This document shows positions 1-7,952 of a stretch of DNA of 21,510 nucleotides, piece by piece. Every line of letters begins with the position of its first letter. Positions within the stretch are counted from its first letter, which is position 1. A model generated the notes under the pieces. It was not told the origin of the DNA, did not search any database, and saw nothing but the letters and a program-made list of their open reading frames with translations. The stretch comes from Chara braunii (lineage: Eukaryota > Streptophyta > Charophyceae > Charales > Characeae): contig BFEA01000804.1 of assembly GCA_003427395.1 (NCBI GenBank), positions 317,837-339,346 on the forward strand, written 5' to 3'. Position numbers and translations under genes: made by a program.

Positions 1-2
1 CG

Positions 3-326
3 TCGCGGTTCGCCCCTCTCGCTACTGGAGTTGAGGTATCGCAGGACTCGACAGAGTGTACTCCGCCCTCTGTCGCAGTACCGTCTGCGCCTCCGCAGAC
101 CACCGTCTCCCCTCCTTCCCCGCCGCGATTACCGACGCGTCGGGCCATTCGCTCAGCCCGTTGCAGCGAGCAGCTTGCTGCTCGCAAGGACGTTGTGTCC
201 TCTCTGCTGGACTTGAGCATGCTCCAGGCTCGTCAGGAGCGACTCACCCTCCATGTCGCTGCACTGCGTCGCCTTCTCGCCATCCTCTCTGACCCTGATC
301 GCACCCTTCCGATCATCCCCGTATGA
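3..326 (+). CDS. 3' end of an unrecognised reading frame (partial)
   Basis: The frame starting at base 3 is open from the window edge to a TGA at 324-326, about 107 codons, so the start lies upstream of the window. The first half is rich in Pro, Ser and Thr. The second half reads as a long amphipathic helix with Leu, Ala, Arg and Glu at helix-like spacing (for example SEQLAARKDVVSSLLDL, then RQERLTLHVAALRRLLAIL). This could be the helical C-terminus of a cellular or transposon (gag-like) protein. I recognise no family. The DNA is GC-rich, which lengthens chance open frames, and a second frame is also open over bases 31-216, so coding status rests mainly on the coherent helical pattern. It might also be the last exon of a spliced gene. 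Confidence 0.35.
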   Translation, partial: SRFAPLATGVEVSQDSTECTPPSVAVPSAPPQTTVSPPSPPRLPTRRAIRSARCSEQLAARKDVVSSLLDLSMLQARQERLTLHVAALRRLLAILSDPDRTLPIIPV

Positions 327-736
327 CTCGGGACCTCGACAAAGGAAGGTGCCCCCTCTGACGACACCGCCGACAGAAAGGCCTTAGGGATGTGCCACCC
401 CTCTTGTGGATCTGATTTGATGACCCATGTGTTGAAAACGCGAAAATCGAAGTCACAGAATAGCACGGTGCAAGACTTCTTCGCTTTCCCCTCTCCCCTC
501 GTACCCCTCCTCTTCCCTCACACCCCTCCTCTACCTGACACAGATGTGAAGAACCATGCTCGCAGAACCTTTAATTGATGACAATTTCAAGTGATTGATC
601 GTGATCTGGTGTCTTTCGAAAGTGTGAGCTTGCATATGCGAGTTTTGTCGAAAAATCTTGGAATGATTGATCGCTCTCGAATTTTGAATTAGTTTGGAAG
701 TCGTTATAGACTTATAGTACTATCGTTGCTGATGAA
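327..736. other. Gene-free stretch between the partial frame and the LINE
   Basis: No convincing gene is seen. A pyrimidine-rich tract lies at about 474-530 (runs of CCCCTC and CCTC), followed by AT-richer sequence at 570-720. It may be the 3' untranslated region of the partial frame. No poly-T run, the expected signature of the 3' poly-A tail of the minus-strand LINE, is visible near 720-740, so the LINE's 3' boundary is not marked by a tail. Confidence 0.4.
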
Positions 737-2063
737 TCAATGCTCGCCTACCTCCCTGATCGGGTGCTGGAACAGGAAACACGGGCTCATGGGGTTGAGG
801 GCAGGCCATGTTTCTAGTAGCAGTGCTCTCCAATCCCATGGCCAGGGTGCCGTTACTTCAAGTTGGTCCCAGGACCCAGACCCTGTCCCACCAGTGCCAG
901 AGCCAGATTGCTCCCGGACATTGCAGGAAAATATGTTCTATTGTTTCTGGCCTGTTCCTAAATGGGAAGGAATTGGAGCCTAGTTTGCACCCGGGTAGAG
1001 CCCGCCCACTTTGTTCCAAGGATGTCCTGTCTATTAGCCAATCATTCGTTGGTAGGCAGCGGTGCTCTACCTGTTATTGGAGGGAGGCCCGTTTTGCAGG
1101 TTTTGTCTTAACTAGCTGAAACCATTTGACCTTCCGGAGTGATTCCTTGCTTATGTTTAGATGCTTCATCCATCTAGCCTCTACCCGGTCCCGTAGATTA
1201 GTGGTGGGACGGAGGAATCTGTGTTGATTTAACTGTTATGCTGTGTAGTTTTCTGTTGCATGTCTTGCCCATTTTGGAGGAAGATGTCCATGTCCATTCC
1301 ACTTGGCCAAGCGACAGTTGAGCGATCGGGGTGTTTGGGAGGAAGGCAACCCATTTATCCCCGTTCTCCAACACTAATTCGTGGCAGTTCCTCGTTTTGG
1401 TAAAACCTTGTTTCTTTTGACGCAGGTCTATGTAGGGTGTTGTCGTTGCCCAATTTAAATATATCGACAACCAACTGTCCTTTGGGGCTGCAACATACTA
1501 CATTGCCTACCTCTCACAGACTGCCCGGGATTTGCACCCAGTCGGATTCTTGCAAAGTATGTCCCTTCCTGAGTATTTTCGACCAGCTCAGGGGGATCCG
1601 TTCTATTACGTCCTCGAGTGCAGCTTCCGATCTATGGCTATATCTCCGTTTTTGTTTGAGCAGGTCCTGGTCGATCCAATCTGTCATGGTTGTATCCCAG
1701 ATATCTCTTATTCTGAGTACACCCCTCTTCACACATACACACCAGGGGGAGTCCGTACAGTGGAGGACCTGCCCCCTAGTGCCAACGATCCTCCTGTTCT
1801 CGAAAAGGGGTTGTCGTGAATTTTGTTTGGCAGGGGGATGTTTCTCTATGTCCCGAGAAGGGATGGCCAGAAGTGGTCGTTTCGCAGATCCTCCCTCGCC
1901 TGTGGAGTTTGGGGTGTGTTGTCCAACCCCTGTTTTCTAGCCATGCCAGAGGGTTGATATATGATGTTGTTTCGGGGGCCAATCTTGAGATTTGTTCTAA
2001 GGCTAGCCCCTTCCATGGCATGTCAGGGCAAAATAGAAATCGTTTGAGCCATTGTATCGCCAA
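737..2063 (-). pseudogene. LINE ORF2 C-terminal region with zf-RVT-like motif (fragment)
   Basis: Minus-strand frames at 2063-1776, 1732-1514 and 1470-1198 continue ORF2 beyond the polymerase core but are broken by stops and frameshifts. From about 1078 a frame reads QVEHRCLPTNDWLIDRTSLE and then PETIEHIFLQCPGAIWLW. This matches the zf-RVT region found at the end of plant LINE ORF2 proteins (an LPTND start, then the ETIEHIFLQCP histidine/cysteine half). The first Cys pair of the usual zinc site is not evident, so the finger is degenerate. This frame stops at 858-860. A shifted frame continues in Trp-rich, plausible sequence (PWPWDWRALLLETWPAL) to a TGA at 737-739, which probably marks the original ORF2 end. 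Confidence 0.65.
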
Positions 2064-2161
2064 GCTTTGGTTTGTATTGTTGGGTCACCTTTGGCTTTTG
2101 GCTAGATTATGGATTGCCATGCAACCCTGTTAATCACCTTGTGTTTTTCATGGTCCCCCCG

Positions 2162-3605
2162 CTATAGGAATGCGGCTATCTGTCGTTGCAATGGGCGGAT
2201 GGTTGTCTTATCTAGCGCCCAAATGGCCGATCTGTACCACAGGGAGGCAAGCACCACATTCTTTATTACCAACGAACGCCCCATCAGTGAAGTGTGTTTG
2301 TCCTTCCACTGTATCAACTTTTTCAGAGATGATTTGAGCAGCCATTCATTGTTCACTAATGGTGTACCATTTGCTGTTAGTGAAATCCCTAGGACCCGGA
2401 TGGGGGCCTCGCTGGGTAACCATTTGACCCTTGGTTGCTCTGGAGGCCTGACTCCTTGATTGTGGATCCACCATCCCGGGGTTTTGTTCCCCCAGTTGAC
2501 TCTCATGTCTGAGAGGGCGCAAAACTTCTCTATCATGTGTTGTACCTCAACCATCGATGTGTGTGACGCGTCCACCATCAGGATCAAGTCGTCAGCAAAC
2601 AGTGAGCATACCGGTATTGCTTCCTCCGGGATTGAAGAGACTTGGATTCTCTTGATGTCCTTCTGCGCTCACAAATTCGTTGCCAGGGCTTCCATCACTA
2701 TCACAAACAGAAATGGTGTTATCAGGTCTCCTTGTCTGACGGACCTCTGGAGAGAGATGGGTGGTGCCACTTCAGGCCCCACCCATCGCCTGAAATGTGG
2801 TCCAAAATTTAGTTTTTCCAGGCATTTGTCTAGAAAGGTCCAATCAACATGGTCATAGGCTTTTTCAAAGTCTATGAAAATGATTGCCGCATTGTGCTTA
2901 GATTGCCTTGCAAGTTTGATCATGTCATTGACCAGGAGGATATTATCCTGGATGTTTCTATCCTTTATGAAGCCGGTCTGATCGGGGTGGATGGTATTTG
3001 CCATAACCTTAGCCATGCGATTGGCCAATGCTTTTGCCACCATCTTGTAGACCACTGTGAGGAGAGTGATGGGCCTATAGTTCCTTATGTTTGAGATTGC
3101 TCCCTTTTTATGTAGAAGTGTCAAAAACCCCTGTCCTACCAATTCCCCCATTTGACATGTCTCCTACAGTGCTCGGTCATAGGCTATCGATGCTCAGGGT
3201 CCTTTCCTCTTCCATGAGCATTAATGTTGTCCATATCTCCTCTTTCGTTAGGGGCATCTCCAAGACTTCTCTTTGCTGGTCTGTGAGTGCTCGGGTGAGG
3301 GGGTGTAGGAATTCCTCAATTTCTGCCAATCTCAGCGTTAGTGGCATATCCCTACATTCCGATGTGAAGAGGTTTTGATAGAAGTCCCTTGCTATTTTTG
3401 TACATTCTGCAGTTGAGGTATACAATGGTCCTCGTTGTTGGTTGGTGGCTTCCAGGGCTTCACTAGTTGTTTGACCTACTTTTGTTCTAGCCATTGCAAA
3501 GAATCTCGCATCCATTTCTCCTTCCATCTTGTGTCGGCAAAGCTTACCACGGGTCATGATTCCTTGCCATCGGTGTTCCATATGTCTCAAGATCTGGGTT
3601 TCCAA
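2162..3605 (-). pseudogene. LINE ORF2 reverse transcriptase domain (broken)
   Basis: This segment would copy the LINE RNA into DNA at the nicked target. The minus-strand frame 3605-3177 is the L1 linker and first RT motif (FYQNLFTSE, then LTKEEIWTTLMLMEEE). Frame 3151-2669 holds the palm motifs: NYRPITLLTVVYKMVAKALA, IHPDQTGFIKDRNIQDNI, FIDFEKAYDHVDW and SVRQGDLITPFLFVIVMEAL. The catalytic FADD box is intact at 2588-2599 (SLFADDLILMVDA) in the frame that continues to 2162. At least two frame changes separate these blocks (around 3160 and 2600-2670), so no single protein results. The order and wording fit L1-clade plant LINEs and clearly not gypsy RT, which occurs separately on the plus strand at 8.1 kb. 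Confidence 0.85.
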
Positions 3606-3815
3606 TGTTTGTATTTCGCTAGCTAGTTCTGTTATACGAATGGAGTCACTCCTGGTGTCGTCTGCTTGCTGTTGGAGTTGTTGTAATCAATGTTGTAGGT
3701 CTATTTCCTCCGCATGGCGCTGTGTCGCACGAAGTTTTAAGTACTCATTGCACTTGCGGCCCATAAAAGATAGGCCGTTGTTGAACCATAATATGTCATC
3801 CTAGATCTAGTCTTT

Positions 3816-4738
3816 TTGTTTTTGCGAGAAACACCAGACCTCTTTCAGATAGGTTTTAACGCGGTCTATGGTCAACAGGGACGTGTTGAGCTTGTAAAAG
3901 CCCTATCCTTGGTCCGGTTTCTTCCTGAAGGAGAATATGGCAAGGCACATTGCGTGGTTCAGGTCCGGGTGAGGGCTAGGGGGGAAGGTTTCAACTATTT
4001 GTAGGGCCCCTTGTAGTTCTTCTGAGATCAAAATCAGATCTATGCGTGACTTAGATGCACGTTCTGTTTGATTCTTTCGATAACATGTCAACTTATGTTG
4101 TGTAGGGTATCTTAGTCGAAATGAGTCAATGAAGTTAAGCGGTTGGGATAGGTCCGTGATGGTTCTTTCATCATTCTCCACGTACGCCGAGCATGGTGAG
4201 GGAATCTTCCATTTGTCTGGCCAGCGATCCGGGGCGGCATTGAAGTCTCTAGCCAGGATGATTGGAATACCTCCTAGCAGTTTGGTCTTCAGATATTCGA
4301 AGAAGTTCTGACGCTTTCCCAGTTCATTTGGGGCATATACATTTAAGATGCAAACCACCTCATCGCAAGTCGATAAACCCACCTGCCTTCTTCCTGGTCT
4401 GTCGCCCAGTTAAGGGGTTCCAACCTTGTTTCTGGGGGGAGCCATATGGTCACCCCACTTCTACCTGGTTTCGGGGCATGGGCGTTGTAGGCTTGGTGCG
4501 GCCAGATCTCTTTGTGCACAGGATAACTTTTTGGGCTGTCCAGCAGATGGGTTTCCTGTAGACATACCACATCGGGCCAATCCCTCCCTTCCACCCCTTT
4601 GAGCTGATCGATTATCGCTTGCTGCTTGGGTTGTTTTGTCGAGGCCAACCCACTTACATTGAGCGAATGCAGGTCGAGATCCGCTGCCCTCTTAGATAAT
4701 TTCCATTGTTTATCCCGGTTGTATAACTCGCCAATCAC
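3816..4738 (-). pseudogene. LINE ORF2 AP-like endonuclease domain (broken)
   Basis: This is the N-terminal domain of ORF2, which nicks target DNA to prime reverse transcription. Frame 4738-4343 gives LNVSGLA (usually WNVRGL), VVCLQETHL (metal-binding Glu) and GRSGVTIWLPP. A frameshift near 4385 moves into frame 4382-3903, which gives CILNVYAPNE, IPIILARDFNAAPD (usually GGDFN; the Gly before Asp is Arg here), SRIDLILISEEL, and LNHAM in place of the SDH active-site box. After another shift near 3905 the sequence GFYKLNTSLL, typical of the L1 linker after the endonuclease, follows to a stop at about 3816. The altered SDH box and the two frameshifts indicate loss of function. Confidence 0.8.
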
Positions 4739-4739
4739 G

Positions 4740-5217
4740 TTAATCTCATTCAGTTATATTCCTTTGGTGTGTCTGCAGGGGCTGTTTAGAGGGGCATCCA
4801 TGACTGGGTTCTCAACAGCCCCCCGCTTTGCAGAGTTCCATTTATAATTAGTTTTGCCAAGCAGGTGGTGACTTTCGTCGCAGTCCAAAGGTCATTGGGT
4901 TAGCAGTTGCAGCTCCTGAAGCGCGTCCTAGTTGAACCAGCGAAGGTCCACATTCTTCCCCTGATCATATTAAATGTAGATATCTTTGGCTGCTAATCTC
5001 TGTTGGTCATACAAAACGACGAGGGAGGAGGAAAATCCTGGTGAGAGTTGATCCCTGATCAATTGAGCAACATCTAACTTGAGAGGGGTGGGGCCTCCTC
5101 CCCGTCTATGAATTCGCCCTAAGTACCGTCCGCCACACATTCAACTGTTCCACCTCTTTTCTGGTTATTTCTTGCCCCCCTCCCTTCGTTTCCTTGCCCC
5201 CCTGCGTTCCCATTGGT
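4740..5217 (-). other. LINE ORF1-ORF2 junction, no gene of its own
   Basis: This is the stretch between the recognisable ORF1 C-terminus and the first endonuclease motif. Short minus-strand frames exist (for example 5396-5106, charged and Gln-rich) but none carries a motif I can name. The ORF1 stop and ORF2 start cannot be fixed because of frame decay. Confidence 0.4.
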
Positions 5218-6683
5218 TTATCCTCCCTGTTCCTGATGGATTGTCTCATCTCTGTCTGCCCCCTCCTCTGCCTGATCCCCAACACCTGGTTCCTTATTAG
5301 TAGTTGTTCCCATGCCCGGGGTTGGGTTACCTTTTCCTCGCGATGTTGGGATTGTGACCGGGTCCACGTTCGTTCCATATGGAGAGGTACAGGCATTGCA
5401 GTGTGAGTCCGCAGGGTGGAATTGGTTGATCACTAGCTTCATAATTTTTTGGCAAACTTCCTGCCAATTGGAGCCTTCTAGGGGTCCTTTCTCCATAGCT
5501 GTTTTGAGGCTTGCACTGTTCTCTAGGAAGGGGATCAAATCTTTGTATGTTCCATCCCAAAACTCTTCGTCCCGTCTTTCATATTTCATTTGTAGATTTT
5601 CCATCAGCCAATCCACTTCTTTCTTCAACCAGTCCTCCTGGTGCTTGCTTCTTTTTCCTCCTCCTGTCGCTGGGCAACCTGTTCATCCCCTACATTTGAC
5701 GCTTCCTCCATCTTGATCTCCGGGGGTGGGGGGGCTACTGGTATGGATTCCACCTCCATCGGGGGTGGCCCAAAGGTTTCCTCGAATGGGTCCCTCATTG
5801 GGTCTGACTGTGTTTCCGGTACTGTTTCCTTTTTTGTGTCGGCTCGACTTTCCTATTCTGCTCCTTCCTTTTGCTTTCTTGCCTCTCCATGGAGCCTTCT
5901 CCCTTCCCCTGGGCGCCCAGCAGTCGTCTTGTTGGTAGGTAAGCTGCCGGCGCTGGGCCCCAGGAGAGTTGCTTCTGTTTCTTTTGAGCGCATTTTTGTT
6001 GTTGTTGTATGTTTTGCGCCTGCATAGGTGTCTGCCTGGACTGGGGANCTGGGGGNGGGGGGGGGGGGGGGGGGGGGNGGTTGTTGTCCTCCAGGCTTTT
6101 GTGCTCGCTCCGTGGAAGGCTTAGCCAGGCGTCCCACGGGTCTGTTCTCCATTGCGCCCTACGGGGATGCCCAGTCCTGTGGGGGATTTGTGGGCCTGCA
6201 CGGGTCTCCTCTTCCTTCCCAAGTCCATCCCTTGGGCTCCCTTCCCTTCTGATCCAGGTCCTCTACATAGACCCAGCCCTCATGGCCCAGGTCAACTGTG
6301 TACCACCTGTTGGGTCTGCGGGGGTCGCGTTGGAGACAACCAGTAGTCGGGCCCCTCTTGTTTGGGTGGTGGGGGCAGGCCGATTCTGTATTGAGGTGCC
6401 CGTATGCCCTGCACTTAAAACACCAGTGTCTAAACTTGTGAGCGGTATGGATTTGATATGTCTTTCCTCCCATTTTAAAAGGGATAATGTCGTCTATGGA
6501 GAAGGGCTGGTCTTTGGGGAGATCCAATGTCAGCATCACGTAGTCATCTCTCTTCGCCACATATGTTGGGAGCGGGTCAATGAAGTCCACTATGGTGTAG
6601 TGTTGACCCACGTGGTGGATAAAAGTGGCCTGCACTTCTACTGGGATATGCCTTAGTTCCACCCAAGAATAATTTTTCATCAT
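5218..6683 (-). pseudogene. LINE ORF1 with CCHC zinc knuckle (broken)
   Basis: ORF1 proteins of plant LINEs bind the element RNA. Minus-strand frame 6683-6159 reads WVELRHIPVEVQATFIHHVG, the second half of the plant LINE ORF1 (DUF4283-like) domain, then a knuckle CFKCRAYGHLNTESAC (C-X2-C-X4-H-X6-C), then a Trp/Arg/Pro-rich stretch. The frame breaks at a poly-C tract (plus-strand poly-G, 6048-6080, with N calls). Frame 5628-5218 then gives a charged helical C-terminal part (KKEVDWLMENLQMKYERRDE). Upstream, frame 7035-6577 overlaps and includes a basic KDKPRRKKR stretch that may belong to the ORF1 N-terminus after a frameshift near 6680. No functional protein is expected. Confidence 0.7.
6048..6080. 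repeat. Poly-G homopolymer with N calls inside LINE ORF1
   Basis: A run of about 30 bases is almost entirely G, interrupted by N at 6048, 6056 and 6078. On the LINE coding strand it is poly-C and would encode polyproline. The Ns at both edges and inside suggest unresolved length or base calls, so the reading frame across this point cannot be trusted. Confidence 0.9.
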
Positions 6684-6916
6684 TTGTTCTTTTTTTTCTT
6701 CTGGGCTTATCTTTTAGGGTTGCCATGGGAAGATACACACCTCTGACCTCTCCCATCGGACCTTCTTCCACCCATCCATCCCTTGCTTGTCTTGTATGAA
6801 CAGGCTGAGCAGCGTGCTGAGTTAAACTTCTTTGAGTAGTTTGGGAATCCCCCAAGCCCCCCCTTCTTTTTCTCCGGGAAATATCATGTTTGCAGTAACC
6901 CTGTTCAAAAGTAGTC

Positions 6917-7029
6917 TGGGGCCTAGAACTCAGCCCCAAGCAACGCAGACCAAAGTTGGTCTGCGCTAGGTTGTGTGACCAGGACACGCCCAAGCCTGAG
7001 TCTGTCGCGTTTGGCTGTGTGACCAAACG
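6917..7029. repeat. Three consecutive perfect inverted repeats
   Basis: TGGGGC pairs with GCCCCA at about 6917-6938. CGCAGACCAA (6944-6953) pairs with TTGGTCTGCG (6956-6965) across a 2-nt loop. CGTTTGG (7008-7014) pairs with CCAAACG (7023-7029) across an 8-nt loop. A related GTGTGACCA string occurs in both halves (about 6973-6981 and 7018-7026). They lie between the LINE's ORF1 and the gypsy LTR, either in the LINE 5' end or at the start of the LTR. Confidence 0.75.
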
Positions 7030-7220
7030 CTGCACCCAGGAAAGTCAAGGGTCAAAGTCAACTGTAGAGTCAAAGGTACCGCGCCCAGGCCCTTGGTTGG
7101 ATACACTCACTTGTTGTGCGCAGGTACCCAAACAACCATCCAGGCCGAAGGGAATTCAGTTTCAGGCCAATTTGGGCCTTCGTTTGCATCAAGATCTGGA
7201 CGGCTAAACGGTGCAGCATC

Positions 7221-7260
7221 CGGGGTTCAGACCCCGAGTCAACGCTACTTAAGCGTTGAC
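7221..7260. repeat. Two adjacent perfect hairpins in the LTR U3 region
   Basis: CGGGGT (7221-7226) pairs with ACCCCG (7231-7236) over loop TCAG. One base later GTCAACGCT (7238-7246) pairs with AGCGTTGAC (7252-7260) over loop ACTTA. The second contains a TTGAC (W-box core) in each arm, and more TTGAC/GTCAA cores flank it at about 7040-7080 and 7300-7320. Confidence 0.85.
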
Positions 7261-7412
7261 CTTCCTGGCTTTGACATTCATTCTGTCTCGCGTTGATGCT
7301 GACTTCACGCGTTGACTTCAACGCTGGCTCGACGCTGCGACGCTGGCATTGTGATTCGGCGAGGCGCTGCTGGTCCGGCATGGTGGCTGGCTTGCACCTA
7401 TCTTCTTGCCAT

Positions 7413-7494
7413 GCTAACGTGGCAACTGCCATGCGTTGTCGCTGATGTGGCTGCTGCGACGTGTATCATTGGCTGACGTGGCTTCTGCCACATG
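7413..7494. repeat. Three imperfect tandem copies of an ACGTGG-containing unit
   Basis: Units start at 7413 (GCTAACGTGGCAACTGCCATG), 7441 (GCTGATGTGGCTGCTGCGAC) and 7472 (GCTGACGTGGCTTCTGCCAC), with periods of 28 and 31 bases. Two of the three keep ACGTGG, and the third unit has TGACGTGG, the core type bound by plant bZIP factors. Their position upstream of a possible TATA stretch suggests LTR enhancer repeats. Confidence 0.7.
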
Positions 7495-7924
7495 TTCCTT
7501 TGTTCGCTGTCGAAGCGAAGCTACGTGACTTGTATTGTTGTTCTGATTATCGTCATTCGAGAGGAGATCGGGACTGTGGAGAGATCGTGGATACGTACCT
7601 GGTTGTCTTCATGTCGACATTGCTCCAACATTGATGAGGGACTGATGAGACGTGCCGCGTGGCACATTGAGGTTACTTCAGATACTCGTTCAGACTATTG
7701 ATTATTGAGGGGGTGATTGAGGAGGGAGCCCGAAGCAGGAGAGGGCCTTGTATTTATTTCCTTTCCTTTGTCTGATCTCCCTCCTCTCTTCTTCGTATGT
7801 GTATGATTATCTCATCTCATTCTGTTTGGACATGATTTTGACTATTGATAATCATCAGCTGGTTGACATTCATCTGGGCTTACATTGTTGACGACTGTCT
7901 TCACGATCTGGGTTCATTGCAATT

Positions 7925-7938
7925 TGGTATTGGAGCAG
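7925..7938 (+). other. Candidate primer-binding site (tRNA-iMet type)
   Basis: TGGTATTGGAGCAG begins three bases after the LTR end. Plant LTR retrotransposons often carry TGGTATCAGAGC here, complementary to the initiator Met tRNA 3' end. The match is good over TGGTAT and GAGC but differs in the middle, so it is either decayed or uses a variant tRNA. Confidence 0.5.
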
Positions 7939-7952
7939 TTCTCACGCTTTTG

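Larger units (their letters stand above)
737..6783 (-). mobile_element. Decayed L1-type LINE (non-LTR retrotransposon)
   Basis: Read on the minus strand, the block has the canonical plant L1 order: ORF1 with a CCHC knuckle (about 6683-5218), then ORF2 with an AP-like endonuclease (4738-3903), linker, reverse transcriptase (3605-2162), and a downstream region ending in a zf-RVT-like motif (about 1080-860). Every segment is spread over several frames with frameshifts and stops, so the copy cannot be autonomous. The 5' boundary is uncertain: the first half of the usual ORF1 N-terminal domain appears to be missing and an LTR lies just beyond, so it may be 5'-truncated or cut by the later LTR insertion. 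No poly-A tail or target-site duplication could be identified. Confidence 0.85.
7036..7921 (+). repeat. Gypsy-type LTR (5' LTR; start uncertain)
   Basis: The end is well supported. The block ends ...TTCATTGCA at 7921, and three bases later a TGGTATTGGAGCAG tract looks like a tRNA primer-binding site. The 3' part, 7552-7921, has a clearly alignable diverged inverted copy at 21141-21510 that shares blocks such as ACGTACCTGGTT, ATGTCGACATTGCTCCA and TTCAGACTATTGATTATTGA. The upstream boundary is not seen because the second copy runs off the window; 7036 is chosen only because LINE-like sequence lies before it. A TATTTAT stretch at about 7751-7757 could be a TATA box. The 5' part is full of short repeats and TTGAC/GTCAA motifs, as expected for a U3 promoter. 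Confidence 0.6.

Noticed and set aside
1437-1940. 167-codon plus-strand frame over the LINE
   Set aside because: The minus strand here carries LINE ORF2 remnants between clear RT and zf-RVT motifs; the plus frame has no recognisable feature.
5641-6027. 128-codon plus-strand frame
   Set aside because: Low-complexity Ser/Val/Phe-rich antisense of LINE ORF1, adjoining the poly-G tract.
7221-7236. CGGGGTTCAGACCCCG looks like the T arm of a tRNA
   Set aside because: No acceptor stem, D arm or anticodon arm can be built around it; it is one of several hairpins in the LTR region.
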